A DNA stretch of 64,000 bases from Mangrovibacterium marinum (GCF_003046625.1 NZ_QAAD01000020.1:1-64000), one strand, 5' to 3'. Positions 8,157-18,392 are shown, counted from the stretch's first letter. Program-made: numbers and translations. The notes: generated by a model from the letters alone, not told the origin.

Positions 8157-10150
8157 AGAAACTTATTCTCCTGACCACATTCCTGGTATTTGTTGGCGCT
8201 GTTCGTGGTCAACACGCAGAGCAAGCCTTACAGGATCGTTTGCAAAACCTGTTGGAGCAAGTGCTGGAAGATGACGAGAATTCGGATGTGGAACAGCTCA
8301 TCAACGACTTGGTGCAGCTTGCTGATTCACCGATTCCGATAAACCGTGCCGTGGAAGCCGATTTTGAGCCTCTGTTTTTTCTGAATCCTATTCAGCTTAA
8401 GGCTTTACTGACGTACCGCGATCAGCACGGGCCGGTGCTTTCGCAATACGAGCTGGCGTCGGTTGATGGTTTCGACGAGGTTTTGGCCGAGCTTACCGGA
8501 ATGTTTTTAAATTTCGAAACCGAGCCACCCGTTGCCAAGTACTTTCGCGTGCGGCAGGAGCTTTTGTTGCGGGCAACGCGCTTGCTCGAGCAGCAGGCTG
8601 CCTTTAAAACCGGCAAGTTCGAAGGATCGCAGGAGAAGTTGTATTCCCGTTATCGGTTTACCGGGAAGGATATTCAGTTTGGTGTGACGGCAGAAAAGGA
8701 TGCCGGCGAAAGTTTCTTTGCCAAATCAAACTCAGCAGGGTTCGACTTTTACAGTGGCTTTGCGCGCTTGCAGTTTCAACGAGGAAGCTCGTCGGTCGTG
8801 CTGGGCGATTATGTTGTTCAGTTTGGGCAGGGGCTCGTGGCGTGGCAGGGATTTGCCATGGGCAAGTCGGCCGATGTTGACCGGATTGCCCGGTTCAACC
8901 AGGGGATAAAGCCCTACTCGTCGACTGATGAGAATAACTTTATGCGTGGTGCGGGGGCTGATATCCGGTTCGGAAGCTTCCGGCTGCAACCTTTTGTGTC
9001 GTACAAAGCCTTCGATGCCAATACCGATAGTGTTAATGGTGAGTTGTTGTTTACTTCGATGCAAACCAGTGGTTTACATCGCACCGAATCCGAAATTGAG
9101 GATAAAAATTCGGTGCATGCGCTGGTTGGTGGAGCTCATCTTGGTTTTCAAACCGGTAATTTACAGCTCGGCCTGACGGGAATGCACACCCGCTACGAAT
9201 TTCCCCTGCAGCGTGCTGACGCCCTATATAATAGGTATCTGTTCGCCGGTGAGCAAATTTCGAATTTTGGGATCAACTATCGGTATGCGCTGAACAGACT
9301 GTATCTGTTTGGGGAAACTGCCCATGCCGATGGTGCCCTTGCTACCGTAAACGGGGTGATGTTTCAACCGGTAGGACAACTGGCTTTTTCGGCTTTATAC
9401 CGCAATATCGCGAAGCAATACAACACGCCTATTGGAGCAGCCTTTACCGAGAATAGTCGCGTGAACGACGAGCAGGGGCTTTTTTTTGGTATTCGTGCTC
9501 TGCCGGCTGCCGGCTTGACAATTAATGCTTACGCCGATTTTTTTGAATATAAATGGATCAAGTATACCACAGCAGCGCCCGGTAAAGGGCAGGAGCTGAT
9601 GTGTCGGGCTGATTATAATCTGAACCGGAGCTGGAGATTGTATGTGCGCTATTTCTACGAACGAAAGCCCTTGAAAATTAGTTCGGAGAAGCTTCGGTAT
9701 AATCAGGATCAGGTGCGGCAGGGGCTGAGGGCTCAACTTGATGGTGAGTTAAACTCGCAGTTTTCGATCCGAACCCGATTGGAACACTCGTTTTATGAGC
9801 ACGATCATAATTCCGACGGATTTCTCGTCAGTCAGGATCTGGCTTATCATCACGTGAATAACCGGTCGAAGATGTGGATTCGGCTGGCCTATTTCGATAC
9901 CGACGATTACGATGCCCGGATCTATGCTTATGAGAACGACCTGCTCTATCAGTTCTCGATTCCTGCATTTTACGGGGAAGGTCTTCGGGCTTACGTTAAT
10001 GGAAAGGTTAAAATTTGTGAAAAAGTGGAATTGTGGCTCAAATGTGCTCGTACGTGGTTTTTCGGTGTAGATACATTGGGGAGTGGCAATACAGCGATCG
10101 ATGGATCAACGCGTAGCGAGCTTAAGCTTCAGCTGCGGTTTAAGATTTGA
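8153..10150 (+). CDS. Helix-hairpin-helix domain outer-membrane protein
   Basis: 665-aa exported protein with signal peptide (MKKLILLTTFLVFVGAVRG). The first ~130 mature residues are helical and contain two ComEA-like helix-hairpin-helix elements (INRAVEADFEPLFFLNPIQ and GPVLSQYELASVDGF). The remaining ~500 residues read as a large beta barrel ending in KLQLRFKI with a terminal aromatic strand. This HhH-plus-barrel architecture is recurrent in Bacteroidota but has no assigned role. The overlap with the preceding barrel gene suggests the two proteins act together. The HhH part is unlikely to be cytoplasmic DNA binding, since the protein is exported. Confidence 0.75.
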   Translation: MKKLILLTTFLVFVGAVRGQHAEQALQDRLQNLLEQVLEDDENSDVEQLINDLVQLADSPIPINRAVEADFEPLFFLNPIQLKALLTYRDQHGPVLSQYELASVDGFDEVLAELTGMFLNFETEPPVAKYFRVRQELLLRATRLLEQQAAFKTGKFEGSQEKLYSRYRFTGKDIQFGVTAEKDAGESFFAKSNSAGFDFYSGFARLQFQRGSSSVVLGDYVVQFGQGLVAWQGFAMGKSADVDRIARFNQGIKPYSSTDENNFMRGAGADIRFGSFRLQPFVSYKAFDANTDSVNGELLFTSMQTSGLHRTESEIEDKNSVHALVGGAHLGFQTGNLQLGLTGMHTRYEFPLQRADALYNRYLFAGEQISNFGINYRYALNRLYLFGETAHADGALATVNGVMFQPVGQLAFSALYRNIAKQYNTPIGAAFTENSRVNDEQGLFFGIRALPAAGLTINAYADFFEYKWIKYTTAAPGKGQELMCRADYNLNRSWRLYVRYFYERKPLKISSEKLRYNQDQVRQGLRAQLDGELNSQFSIRTRLEHSFYEHDHNSDGFLVSQDLAYHHVNNRSKMWIRLAYFDTDDYDARIYAYENDLLYQFSIPAFYGEGLRAYVNGKVKICEKVELWLKCARTWFFGVDTLGSGNTAIDGSTRSELKLQLRFKI

Positions 10151-10161
10151 ATACCATTTTG

Positions 10162-10169
10162 TATATTTG
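10162..10169 (+). promoter_or_regulatory. Probable -7 box for the acyltransferase gene
   Basis: TATATTTG fits TAnnTTTG. No clear TTG 19-21 bp upstream. The predicted transcript would start near 10175, downstream of the longest possible start codon, supporting translation from 10195. Confidence 0.4.
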
Positions 10170-10194
10170 CCGCCCTAAATCAACGAATAAGGAT

Positions 10195-11349
10195 ATGATG
10201 TGTTTCGACGATATTCGTCCTTACGAAGATCAAGAAGTTAATCATTACCTCAATGTTTTATTGAAGGATGATTTGTTTCGTCAGGTCTTGTTTTTCATTT
10301 TTAATGACGAACAAAAGGTGAATGAGATCAGCGCAATGCTGGCAAAAGTGAAGAACAAGAGAGAGTTGCAGTTGCAGTTTATGTATCCGCTTATCGAAGA
10401 TTGGATCATTAAACGAACAACCAGCGGCGTGAGCTACAGTGGGCTCGAAAACCTGGATAAATCAAAAGCTTATCTTTTTATTTCCAACCACCGGGATATT
10501 ATTTTGGATTCGGCCATACTCAATTATATTGTTGTGGCCGCCGGAATGAACACCACCGAAATTGCGATTGGAAATAACTTGCTGATTTACGATTGGATAC
10601 AACATATCGTAAAATTGAACGGCGCTTTTGTGGTGAAACGTAATTTGCCGGCCCGCGAGTTATTAACCGCTTCAAAAACATTGTCGGCTTATATTCGCAA
10701 AACAATTACAGAAGATAATGTTTCGGTGTGGATTGCCCAGCGCGAAGGGCGTACAAAGGACGGTTGTGACCAAACACAGCAGGCTTTGTTGAAAATGCTG
10801 AACCTGAGTAATAAGGCCGACTTTGCATCCGGATTTCGCGAGTTGCAGATTGTACCCCTTTCAATATCGTACGAGCGCGAACCTTGCGGAATTTCGAAAG
10901 TTGAAGAAATTTACAAGAAGGAACACGAAGGCTATGTGAAAACGCAGGCCGACGACCTTAAAAGTATGGCATTCGGACTAACTCGTCCCAAAGGGCGTGT
11001 GCATTTTGCTTTTGGAAAACCGATTGATGCGCAACTGGATGAGATTGCCAAGAGTGAAAATCCTCAGGAGTCGATCCAGAAGCTGGCTGACCAAATTGAT
11101 GCCTGCATCTATCGCAATTATAAGTTGTGGCCTTACAATTATTTGGCTGCCGATATGTTGGACGGAAAGACTAAGCAGAATGGCGAAATTGAGGAGTCGT
11201 GTAGAGCGAAATTTTCTGAATTGCTCGACGATATGGTTGCGACCATTGGACAGGGGGATCCGGAATGCCAGAAAAGGCTCTTCATGCAAATGTATGCCAA
11301 TCCGCTGCTGAATAAAGAGAAAGTAGCAAAATCAAAAATACTGTCGTAG
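10195..11349 (+). CDS. PlsC-like glycerolipid acyltransferase
   Basis: Acyltransferase of the glycerol-3-phosphate/1-acylglycerol-phosphate family, expected at the inner membrane in phospholipid synthesis. The acyltransferase block I is NHRDIILDSAILN (about residues 100-112), a Bacteroidota variant of NHxxxxD with Asp two residues after His. Block III is the REGRTKDG stretch (about 184-191), and a later PLSISYEREP block follows. The start is placed at 10195 (MMCFDDIRPY); an upstream 16-codon extension overlaps the promoter. The ATG three bases later is equally possible. Acyl acceptor and chain preference cannot be read from sequence. Confidence 0.82.
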   Translation: MMCFDDIRPYEDQEVNHYLNVLLKDDLFRQVLFFIFNDEQKVNEISAMLAKVKNKRELQLQFMYPLIEDWIIKRTTSGVSYSGLENLDKSKAYLFISNHRDIILDSAILNYIVVAAGMNTTEIAIGNNLLIYDWIQHIVKLNGAFVVKRNLPARELLTASKTLSAYIRKTITEDNVSVWIAQREGRTKDGCDQTQQALLKMLNLSNKADFASGFRELQIVPLSISYEREPCGISKVEEIYKKEHEGYVKTQADDLKSMAFGLTRPKGRVHFAFGKPIDAQLDEIAKSENPQESIQKLADQIDACIYRNYKLWPYNYLAADMLDGKTKQNGEIEESCRAKFSELLDDMVATIGQGDPECQKRLFMQMYANPLLNKEKVAKSKILS

Positions 11350-11352
11350 CAG

Positions 11353-11383
11353 AAAGCCGGAGTTTATCTCCGGCTTTTTTATG
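11353..11383 (+). terminator. Terminator of the acyltransferase gene
   Basis: Perfect 10-bp stem AAAGCCGGAG / CTCCGGCTTT (11353-11362 with 11368-11377), 5-base loop, T tract. Confidence 0.9.
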
Positions 11384-11537
11384 AAAGTCTTACTCCGCAG
11401 AGGTGCTAAGGCGCAATATCAATAACTGGTTTTGATACGATGTAGACCGACAACCCGACAACTTTTGAGAACAACGACAACAGCCTCGTAGAAAAATAGT
11501 GAACTTTCATTCCTGTTGGTGATTCCCGGGAATCATG
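11376..11537 (+). repeat. Intergenic repeat family 1, copy A (full length)
   Basis: About 160 bp. In order: T-run plus GAAAGTC, then GCAATATCAATAACTGG, then CGACAACCCGACAAC, AACAACGACAAC, GAAAAATAGTG, CCTGTTGGTGATT and CCCGGGAATCATG. The same ordered motifs recur at 54565-54719 (minus strand) and in part at 38638-38729 and 54725-54803. It fills most of the 340-bp spacer before the DUF4251 gene. No coding potential seen. Confidence 0.75.
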
Positions 11538-11688
11538 TAGGTCTTTTATGGGCTGGCATTTTCAATAGCTCGATGACTGCTGTTTTATAAATCCGAATTT
11601 CTTTTGTTGTTGTGTTGAAGATCATGTCCGAAACTGCTCGGATGGCATTCATTTTGTGCGAATTAGTCGTCTGTAAATACCAAATACG

Positions 11689-12186
11689 ATGAAAGCATTA
11701 GGAATCATTCTGGCATTGTTGTTTTTTGCTGTTTTACCCGGGGCAGCACAACAGCAACAGAACAAAAAGGAAGCAAAAGCAGCAGAGATCGCGGAGTTGG
11801 TAAAATCAGGAGATTTTATATTCATTGCACGTTCCGCGACTCCGGTAGCAGGATCGCAAATTATTCTGACATCAATCTACACAATGAGCTTTCATGGAGA
11901 TACCGTGGAGGCTTATTTGCCCTACTACGGGCGTGCTTATCAGGCACCTTACGAGGGAACCGACGGCGGTATTAAGTTTAAGGAAGTTGTTGCGGAAAAG
12001 CAGGAGTTGACGAAAAAGCGGAAGCAACTGTATGTTGTTAGTTTTGACGTTTCCACAGCGCGCGAGAATTACAAGGTTTTCTTGACCGTGGGCTCCGGTG
12101 GCTATGCCGATTTGCAGATTACACCAACGCATCGGCAGGTAATTAGCTACTATGGGCATATTGAAGCTTTGCCCTCAAAGGAATAG
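11689..12186 (+). CDS. DUF4251 domain secreted protein
   Basis: 165-aa exported protein with signal peptide (MKALGIILALLFFAVLPGAAQ). The DUF4251 hallmark YLPYYGRAYQAPYEGTDGGI (about residues 75-94) is well kept, with the GDFIFIARSATP start and a C-terminal ISYYGHIEAL end. This family is restricted mainly to Bacteroidota and has no known function; it is likely periplasmic. It is a single gene between the repeat-rich spacer and a terminator. Confidence 0.88.
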   Translation: MKALGIILALLFFAVLPGAAQQQQNKKEAKAAEIAELVKSGDFIFIARSATPVAGSQIILTSIYTMSFHGDTVEAYLPYYGRAYQAPYEGTDGGIKFKEVVAEKQELTKKRKQLYVVSFDVSTARENYKVFLTVGSGGYADLQITPTHRQVISYYGHIEALPSKE

Positions 12187-12222
12187 GCTGAGCCGAAGAT
12201 TGTATCGGAAGAAGGGACGAAT

Positions 12223-12258
12223 GCCTGCATTTGTTGGACGAAATTCAGGCTTTTATTT
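12223..12258 (+). terminator. Terminator of the DUF4251 gene
   Basis: GCCTGCATTT pairs with AAATTCAGGC (one mismatch) and is followed by TTTTATTT. Confidence 0.65.
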
Positions 12259-12259
12259 C

Positions 12260-12296
12260 TAAAAAGAGCGGAAATCAGGTCCTGGTTTCCGCTCTC
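12260..12296 (-). terminator. Terminator of uraA
   Basis: AGAGCGGAAA / TTTCCGCTCT perfect 10-bp stem (12265-12274 with 12286-12295). On the minus strand it runs into TTTTT, 25 bp after the uraA stop. With the preceding hairpin it separates convergent genes. Confidence 0.8.
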
Positions 12297-12320
12297 TCGA
12301 TTTTATTGAATCTGCTCCAA

Positions 12321-13538
12321 TTAACCTTCAACGTGAACCTGCTTGGATTCACCCGGCAGAATCAGGTTTAGCAGGATGCCTACTACCGCAGCCAGTCCAA
12401 TACCTGCCAGCGAAAATTTACCCCACGACACAACAGCACCGCCAATGCCCACCGTCAGTACAATGGATACGATCACTTGATTGCGGGTTTTACTCATGTC
12501 GGTTTTTGAGTCGATTAATGTTTTTATACCAATAGAAGCGATCAGGCCGAACAATAAAAGCATGATGCCACCCAACACGGATTGAGGGATTGTTTTCAGG
12601 AATCCGCTTACTTTCCCGATTAGGGAGAAAACAATCGCGGTAATGGCCGAGATCCGTAAAATAAACGGATTGGTGATTTTGGTCAGGCTAATGGCGCCGG
12701 TAACTTCCGAATAAGTGGTATTGGGTACCCCACCAAAGCAGCCGGCCAAACTGGAGGCAATCCCGTCGCCCAGCAAAGTGCGGTGCAAACCCGGTTTTTC
12801 AATAAAGTTCTTCTCGGCAACACCACCAATGGCGTACATGTCGCCAACGTGTTCGATGATTGGGGCAATAGCTACCGGAATCATATAAGTAATGGCTCCC
12901 CAGCTAAATTGAGGCGCCGTGAAAGCAGGAAGACCAAGCCAGCTGGCTTCTTTAATTGGTGTGAAGTCGATAACTCCCATCACCAGCCCAACAATATAGC
13001 CGACAACGATGCCCACAAAAATCGGAATCAACTTGATCATGCCCTTGGCAAAAATAACCACAACGATTGCTGCTATTAAGCTGCAACTGGCAATCACCCA
13101 GTTTGTTTTGGCCATGTCGACCGCCGAGCTGGCCAGCGACAAACCGATAATCATGATGACCGGACCAACAACGGTGGCGGGAAAAAGTCGTTCAACAAAT
13201 GTTAGTCCCCGGAGTTTTACCAGAGCCGAAACAATTGTGTATACGACCCCCACAGCGATTATCCCGGAGAAGGTTCCGGGTAGGCCATATAATCGGGTTG
13301 ACTCGATAATTGGTGCAATAAATGCAAAGCTACTACCCAGGAATACCGGAACCATACCTTTGGTGATCAGGTGAAAGAGCAGGGTCCCGATGCCTGCTGT
13401 AAACAAGGCTACTGCCGGATCGATGCCGACCAGCAGCGGAACAAGTACGGTTGCGCCAAAGGCAACAAACAGAAATTGTACGCCCAAAACCACATTCTTC
13501 GGACTAAGTTGGTTCTGGTTGTTTCTAATTGAATCCAT
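12321..13538 (-). CDS. uraA: Uracil/xanthine permease, NCS2 family
   Basis: Inner-membrane nucleobase:proton symporter of the nucleobase-ascorbate transporter (NCS2) family; 405 aa with 12-14 membrane segments. Diagnostic motifs: FVAFGATVLVPLLVG near the N-terminus, IAPIIEHVGDMYAIG (about residue 232, with the proton-coupling Glu and His) and GCFGGVPNTTYSEVTGAI (about 268-285). These match uracil permeases best, but xanthine or mixed specificity is possible. It shares a strand with recJ, which starts upstream; the spacing of about 30 bp allows co-transcription. Confidence 0.88.
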   Translation of the reverse strand: MDSIRNNQNQLSPKNVVLGVQFLFVAFGATVLVPLLVGIDPAVALFTAGIGTLLFHLITKGMVPVFLGSSFAFIAPIIESTRLYGLPGTFSGIIAVGVVYTIVSALVKLRGLTFVERLFPATVVGPVIMIIGLSLASSAVDMAKTNWVIASCSLIAAIVVVIFAKGMIKLIPIFVGIVVGYIVGLVMGVIDFTPIKEASWLGLPAFTAPQFSWGAITYMIPVAIAPIIEHVGDMYAIGGVAEKNFIEKPGLHRTLLGDGIASSLAGCFGGVPNTTYSEVTGAISLTKITNPFILRISAITAIVFSLIGKVSGFLKTIPQSVLGGIMLLLFGLIASIGIKTLIDSKTDMSKTRNQVIVSIVLTVGIGGAVVSWGKFSLAGIGLAAVVGILLNLILPGESKQVHVEG

Positions 13539-13569
13539 AGGGTTCTATTTAGACGTTAGTAAAACAAGG

Positions 13570-15291
13570 TTAATAAATCTTTGCAGCGATGTCTTTTATA
13601 TAGAGCTGTAAATTTGTTTTTCCTCTAAATTCGTTTTCCGAAATGTGGTAAAGAATGTCGAAGGGCAGTCCCTGGCTGATTGCTTCGTAGTGGCTGGCTT
13701 GGCTGAAGGCGATGGCCGAAAATACCGATGAGTTGCCGGTTGGTTCCACCAGATCCAGTTTCAGGTGTTCCTGATTGCGGCCCACGCAACGGCTGGTACC
13801 GCTGTCCAGCACATTTTCAGTCAGAAAAAGCGGGGTCATGTTATGCGGTCCGAAAGGCTCAAACTGCTTTAAAATTCGGTAAAACTTGGGGGTAATATCC
13901 GAAAGCTGCAACTTGGTGTCCGCTTCGTAAATTTCAGTCTTTTGCGATTCCGTAATGGAGCTGGTCACAATTTCTTCGAAGCGACGGGTAAAGGCCGGGA
14001 TGTTGTCGATTTTCATCGTCAGTCCGGCAGCGTACATGTGACCTCCGTACGATTCGAGCAGGTCGGAACATTGACCGATGGCTTCATATAAATCAAAATC
14101 ACGCACCGATCGCGCCGATCCGGTTGCCAAGCCATTCGATTCGGTCAGGATGATCGTTGGTCGGTAATAATGCTCGGTTAATCGGGAGGCAACAATACCC
14201 ACCACTCCTTTATGCCAGTCGCGATTGTAAAGTACGGTTGAATGGCGTTCCTCGTGAAAGGGATCGTGGGTGATCATGTCCAGGGCTTCCTGGGTGATGT
14301 CGCGGTCCAGCGTTTTGCGTATTTCGTTGTACGAGTTAATCTCTTCACCCAAGGCAATCGACTGATCTTCGTCGGACATGACCAGGATCTCAACCGACTT
14401 TTTGCCATGCTCAATACGTCCCGATGCGTTTAGCCGTGGTCCGATTTTGAAAACAATATCGCTGATGGAAATACGTTGACCGACCAGGTTCGAAATCTGA
14501 ATGATGGTCTTTAAGCCCAAGCTCGGGTTGCTATTCAGCTTCTTCAGTCCATAGTAGGCCAGAACCCGGTTTTCACCGGTCACCGGAACAATATCCGAAG
14601 CAATACTCACCACAACCATATCCAGCAAGTCGTAAAGCTCAACAACCGGAATGTCGTATTTGAGGGTATAAGCCTGCAGAAGCTTGAAACCTACACCGCA
14701 GCCCGAAAGTTCCTTGTAAGGATATTGGCAGTCCGGACGTTTGGGATCCAGTACCGCAACAGCATCCGGAATCTGATCGTCGGGATTGTGGTGGTCGCAG
14801 ATGATAAAGTCAATTCCCAGCTCTTTGGCCTGGCGAATCTTCTCAATGGCTTTAATACCGCAGTCGAGGACAATGACGAGTGTGAATTTTTCTTTGGCAG
14901 CATATTCAATGCTTCGTGGCGAAATGCCATAACCTTCCGAGTAACGATCCGGGATGTAGAAATCGAGCTCCTTGATGCGTGTTCGCAGAAATTGGTACAT
15001 CAGCGCTACCGACGTTGTTCCGTCAACATCATAGTCGCCGTAAATCAGTACTTTTTCCTGGTTGTCAATGGCTCTGGCCATCCGTTCAACAGCTTTATCC
15101 ATGTCCTTCATCAGAAACGGATCATGTAAGTCGGAAAGCTTTGGGCGAAAGAACGATTTGGCTTCATTAAAAGATGTAATCCCCCGTTGAGCCAACAGGT
15201 TGGCAATAACCATGTTGACATTCAGGGCTGCAGATAAATGCTTGATTACATTTATGTCGCCTGGTTCTTTAACTTTCCAGATTTTTTCCAT
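13570..15291 (-). CDS. recJ: Single-stranded-DNA-specific exonuclease RecJ
   Basis: 5'-3' single-strand DNA exonuclease acting in recombination and mismatch repair. DHH phosphoesterase motifs in order: VLIYGDYDVDGTTSVAL (motif I), LVIVLDCG (II), FIICDHHNP (III, the DHH signature), and DPKRPDCQYPYKELSGCGV. The DHHA1 domain has GGHMYAAGLT, and the C-terminal OB fold ends in LYIKDIAAKIY. The start at 15291 (MEKIWKVKEP) fits the family; a 10-codon upstream extension exists. Length 573 aa is normal. Confidence 0.95.
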   Translation of the reverse strand: MEKIWKVKEPGDINVIKHLSAALNVNMVIANLLAQRGITSFNEAKSFFRPKLSDLHDPFLMKDMDKAVERMARAIDNQEKVLIYGDYDVDGTTSVALMYQFLRTRIKELDFYIPDRYSEGYGISPRSIEYAAKEKFTLVIVLDCGIKAIEKIRQAKELGIDFIICDHHNPDDQIPDAVAVLDPKRPDCQYPYKELSGCGVGFKLLQAYTLKYDIPVVELYDLLDMVVVSIASDIVPVTGENRVLAYYGLKKLNSNPSLGLKTIIQISNLVGQRISISDIVFKIGPRLNASGRIEHGKKSVEILVMSDEDQSIALGEEINSYNEIRKTLDRDITQEALDMITHDPFHEERHSTVLYNRDWHKGVVGIVASRLTEHYYRPTIILTESNGLATGSARSVRDFDLYEAIGQCSDLLESYGGHMYAAGLTMKIDNIPAFTRRFEEIVTSSITESQKTEIYEADTKLQLSDITPKFYRILKQFEPFGPHNMTPLFLTENVLDSGTSRCVGRNQEHLKLDLVEPTGNSSVFSAIAFSQASHYEAISQGLPFDILYHISENEFRGKTNLQLYIKDIAAKIY

Positions 15292-15551
15292 TGGTATTGG
15301 AGCTGTTCCTCGGAGATGCAATATTTAAAACTGTCCAAAGATAAGAAATGAAGCTTGAATTGGAAACTCTATTTTTAATACAGGCAGGTCTTTATTTTGA
15401 TGATATTGGGAAAAGTGAATCTAATTTTCATCGGTTCAAATCTTTAGCCTGTAAATAAAATTATCCATATCAGCGCAGAAAAGTCAAAAGCTTGATTTTG
15501 TATGTTTTACTTTCAAATTGGGATGAAGTAGGGATTTTTTAATTCTTATCT

Positions 15552-15559
15552 TATCTTTG
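15552..15559 (+). promoter_or_regulatory. Probable -7 box for lysS
   Basis: TATCTTTG followed by CACC, 40 bp before the lysS ATG. No convincing -33 element at the right distance. Confidence 0.4.
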
Positions 15560-15598
15560 CACCGTTTTTTTAAGCAGAATTTTTAATTGATCATTCCA

Positions 15599-17320
15599 AT
15601 GAGTACAGCAGAATTAAGCGAGCAGGAAGTTATCCGGCGAAATTCTTTAGCCAAGTTAAGAGAGTTGGGAATTGAGCCCTATCCGGCAGCAGAATTCCAG
15701 GTTAATGCGAAAGCAGCAGAAATTAAGGCTGAATTTGAACCGGAAAAGCAAAACTTTCAGGAGGTAACTCTGGCTGGCCGAATCATGAGCCGACGCATAA
15801 TGGGGAAAGCTTCATTTGCTGAGTTGCAGGACGATACCGGCCGTATACAGCTCTACATTAACCGCGACGAAATTTGTGCGGGCGAGGATAAAACACTGTA
15901 TAACGATGTGTTTAAAAAGCTGCTCGATATTGGCGACTTTATTGGAATTAAAGGCTTTGCCTTTACCACGCAGGTGGGCGAAAAATCGGTTCATGTAAAA
16001 GAATTGATTGTTTTGAGTAAATCCTTGCGTCCCTTGCCAATTGTAAAAGAAAAAGACGGAAAAGTGTACGATGCTTTCACCGATCCGGAAATGCGCTATC
16101 GTCAGCGTTATGTTGATCTGGTGGTGAATCCGCAGGTGAAAGATACCTTTCTAAAACGTACCAAAATCGTGAATACGATGCGTCAGATGTTTAATGAGTA
16201 CGGTTACCTGGAGGTGGAAACACCCATCTTGCAATCCATCCCGGGAGGTGCTGCTGCTCGTCCGTTTGTTACGCATCACAACGCGCTGAATATCCCGCTT
16301 TACTTGCGTATTGCCAATGAGTTGTATCTGAAACGATTGATCGTTGGCGGCTTTGACGGGGTTTATGAGTTTGCAAAGGATTTCCGGAACGAAGGAATGG
16401 ACCGTACGCATAACCCCGAGTTTACCGTGATGGAAATCTACGTGGCTTATAAAGACTACAAGTGGATGATGAATTTCACCGAGGAAATGATCGAACGCGT
16501 AGCTTTAGCCTTGCACGGAACGACCAAAGTGAAACTGGGCGATAAGGAGATCGACTTTAAGCGGCCGTTTAAACGCGTAACCATGCTCGACTCTATTAAA
16601 GAGCACACCGGCATCGACATCTCCGGAATGGATGAAGTGCAGTTGAGAGCGGTTTGCAAACAGCTGGATATTGACGTGGATGAGTCGATGGGCAAAGGAA
16701 AGCTGATTGATGAAATCTTTGGCGAGAAGTGCGAAGGTAATTATATCCAGCCCACTTTCATTATCGACTATCCGGTTGAAATGTCGCCGCTTTGTAAAAA
16801 GCATCGCGACAACCCCGAACTGACCGAACGTTTCGAGCTGATGGTGAACGGTAAAGAGTTAGCCAATGCCTATTCGGAGCTGAACGACCCGATTGATCAG
16901 CTGGAGCGTTTCCAGGATCAGCTGAAGTTATCCGAAAAAGGAGACGATGAGGCCATGTTTATCGATATGGACTTTGTGCGCTCACTGGAATATGGTATGC
17001 CTCCTACATCGGGCATGGGGATCGGCATCGACCGATTAACCATGTTTATGACCAATAATCAGTCGATTCAGGATGTGCTGTTCTTCCCGCAGATGAAACC
17101 GGAGAAAAAGAATGAAGCCGACGGAGACGAAAAATTTGAAGCTGCCGGTGTTCCGGGCGAGTGGATTGACGTTCTTCGGAAAATGGGCTTCAAAAAAGTT
17201 GACGCCTTAAAAGAAGTGAAAGCCGGCAAATTGTTTAACGACCTGTGCGGTTTCAACAAAAAAAATAAACTGGGATTGCAAAATCCTACCATGGAAGACG
17301 TGACTGGCTGGATCGCCTAA
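15599..17320 (+). CDS. lysS: Lysyl-tRNA synthetase, class II
   Basis: Charges tRNA-Lys. The N-terminal OB fold carries [21 protein letters not shown]. Class II motifs follow: motif 2 [19 protein letters not shown] (about residues 260-278) and motif 3 [14 protein letters not shown] (about 465-478). After the catalytic domain there is a ~70-residue helical C-terminal extension (from about 500) ending in MEDVTGWIA, a feature I associate with Bacteroidota LysRS. The start is set at ATG 15599 ([10 protein letters not shown]); the only upstream in-frame start is a TTG. It is followed 13 bp later by gpsA. Confidence 0.96.
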   Translation: MSTAELSEQEVIRRNSLAKLRELGIEPYPAAEFQVNAKAAEIKAEFEPEKQNFQEVTLAGRIMSRRIMGKASFAELQDDTGRIQLYINRDEICAGEDKTLYNDVFKKLLDIGDFIGIKGFAFTTQVGEKSVHVKELIVLSKSLRPLPIVKEKDGKVYDAFTDPEMRYRQRYVDLVVNPQVKDTFLKRTKIVNTMRQMFNEYGYLEVETPILQSIPGGAAARPFVTHHNALNIPLYLRIANELYLKRLIVGGFDGVYEFAKDFRNEGMDRTHNPEFTVMEIYVAYKDYKWMMNFTEEMIERVALALHGTTKVKLGDKEIDFKRPFKRVTMLDSIKEHTGIDISGMDEVQLRAVCKQLDIDVDESMGKGKLIDEIFGEKCEGNYIQPTFIIDYPVEMSPLCKKHRDNPELTERFELMVNGKELANAYSELNDPIDQLERFQDQLKLSEKGDDEAMFIDMDFVRSLEYGMPPTSGMGIGIDRLTMFMTNNQSIQDVLFFPQMKPEKKNEADGDEKFEAAGVPGEWIDVLRKMGFKKVDALKEVKAGKLFNDLCGFNKKNKLGLQNPTMEDVTGWIA

Positions 17321-17333
17321 CCGTTGGCTTATT

Positions 17334-18329
17334 ATGCTTACAGAACCTAAAATAACAATAATTGGAAGTGGTAGCTGGGCTACGGCTTTAGCAAAAATAC
17401 TTCTGAATAATGTTGATCGGATTGGTTGGTATTTCCGCAACCCGGAAAGCATCGAACTGTTCCAACGCTATAAGCACAACCCCAACTATTTGCGTGGGGT
17501 TGAGTTTGATATCGATCGGATTGAATTTTTCGATGACATTAACCAGGCCTTTGAACAGTCGGATGTTCTGGTGCTCACAATTCCTTCGGCTTTCCTGAAC
17601 TCAACCATGTCAGAAGTGACGGTTGATATCAGCACGAAATATATTGTTTCGGCAATTAAGGGAATCATCCCCGAGGATAATCAGATTGTTGGGCAGTACC
17701 TGAACCAAAAGTTTAAGCTGCCCCTGGAGCGCCTCGGTGTAATTGCCGGTCCCTGCCATGCCGAAGAAGTGGCTCTGGAGCGCCTTTCTTATCTGACCAT
17801 TGCTTGCCCCGACATTCGCCGTGCACGCGATTTTGCCATTAGGCTGGAGTGCCCCTACATCCGCACCCACGTGTCCGACGATATTTGGGGGACCGAATAT
17901 GCCTCGGTGCTGAAAAATATTATTGCTATCGCGTCGGGAATTGTCCATGGATTGCGCTACGGCGATAATTTTCAGGCCGTGTTAATCGCCAATGCCATTC
18001 AGGAAATCAAACGATTTGTTGATAAAGTGCATCCGATAACCCGCGATATTAAAAGCTCAGCCTATTTGGGCGATTTATTGGTGACGGCGTACTCGCAGTT
18101 TTCACGAAATCGGACGTTTGGGACCATGATTGGAAAAGGCTATACCACCCGCACAGCCCAGCTGGAAATGCACATGGTTGCCGAGGGGTATTATGCGACC
18201 AAATCCATCCATGAAATTAACTTGGAATACAAGGTTAATTTGCCGATTTGCGAAGCGGTGTACAATATTTTGTACGGAGGCGAAAATCCCGCAGCCGAAA
18301 TTCGGCGACTGACCGAAAGATTGCGATAA
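17334..18329 (+). CDS. gpsA: Glycerol-3-phosphate dehydrogenase, NAD(P)+
   Basis: Reduces dihydroxyacetone phosphate to sn-glycerol-3-phosphate for phospholipid synthesis. The N-terminal Rossmann motif is ITIIGSGSWATALAKIL (a GxGxxA variant with Ser). SAIKGIIPE and the GPCHAEEVA signature (about residue 139; GPsHAEE in most homologues) follow. A catalytic Lys region lies in YASVLKNIIAIASGI. Length 331 aa is normal. It lies 13 bp after lysS and is probably in one operon with it; a terminator follows. Confidence 0.95.
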   Translation: MLTEPKITIIGSGSWATALAKILLNNVDRIGWYFRNPESIELFQRYKHNPNYLRGVEFDIDRIEFFDDINQAFEQSDVLVLTIPSAFLNSTMSEVTVDISTKYIVSAIKGIIPEDNQIVGQYLNQKFKLPLERLGVIAGPCHAEEVALERLSYLTIACPDIRRARDFAIRLECPYIRTHVSDDIWGTEYASVLKNIIAIASGIVHGLRYGDNFQAVLIANAIQEIKRFVDKVHPITRDIKSSAYLGDLLVTAYSQFSRNRTFGTMIGKGYTTRTAQLEMHMVAEGYYATKSIHEINLEYKVNLPICEAVYNILYGGENPAAEIRRLTERLR

Positions 18330-18392
18330 CTTTTGTCGGTTCATCAATTTGTTTTCTTATAAGTTTACGATATTTCTTTATTCAAAATAGTG

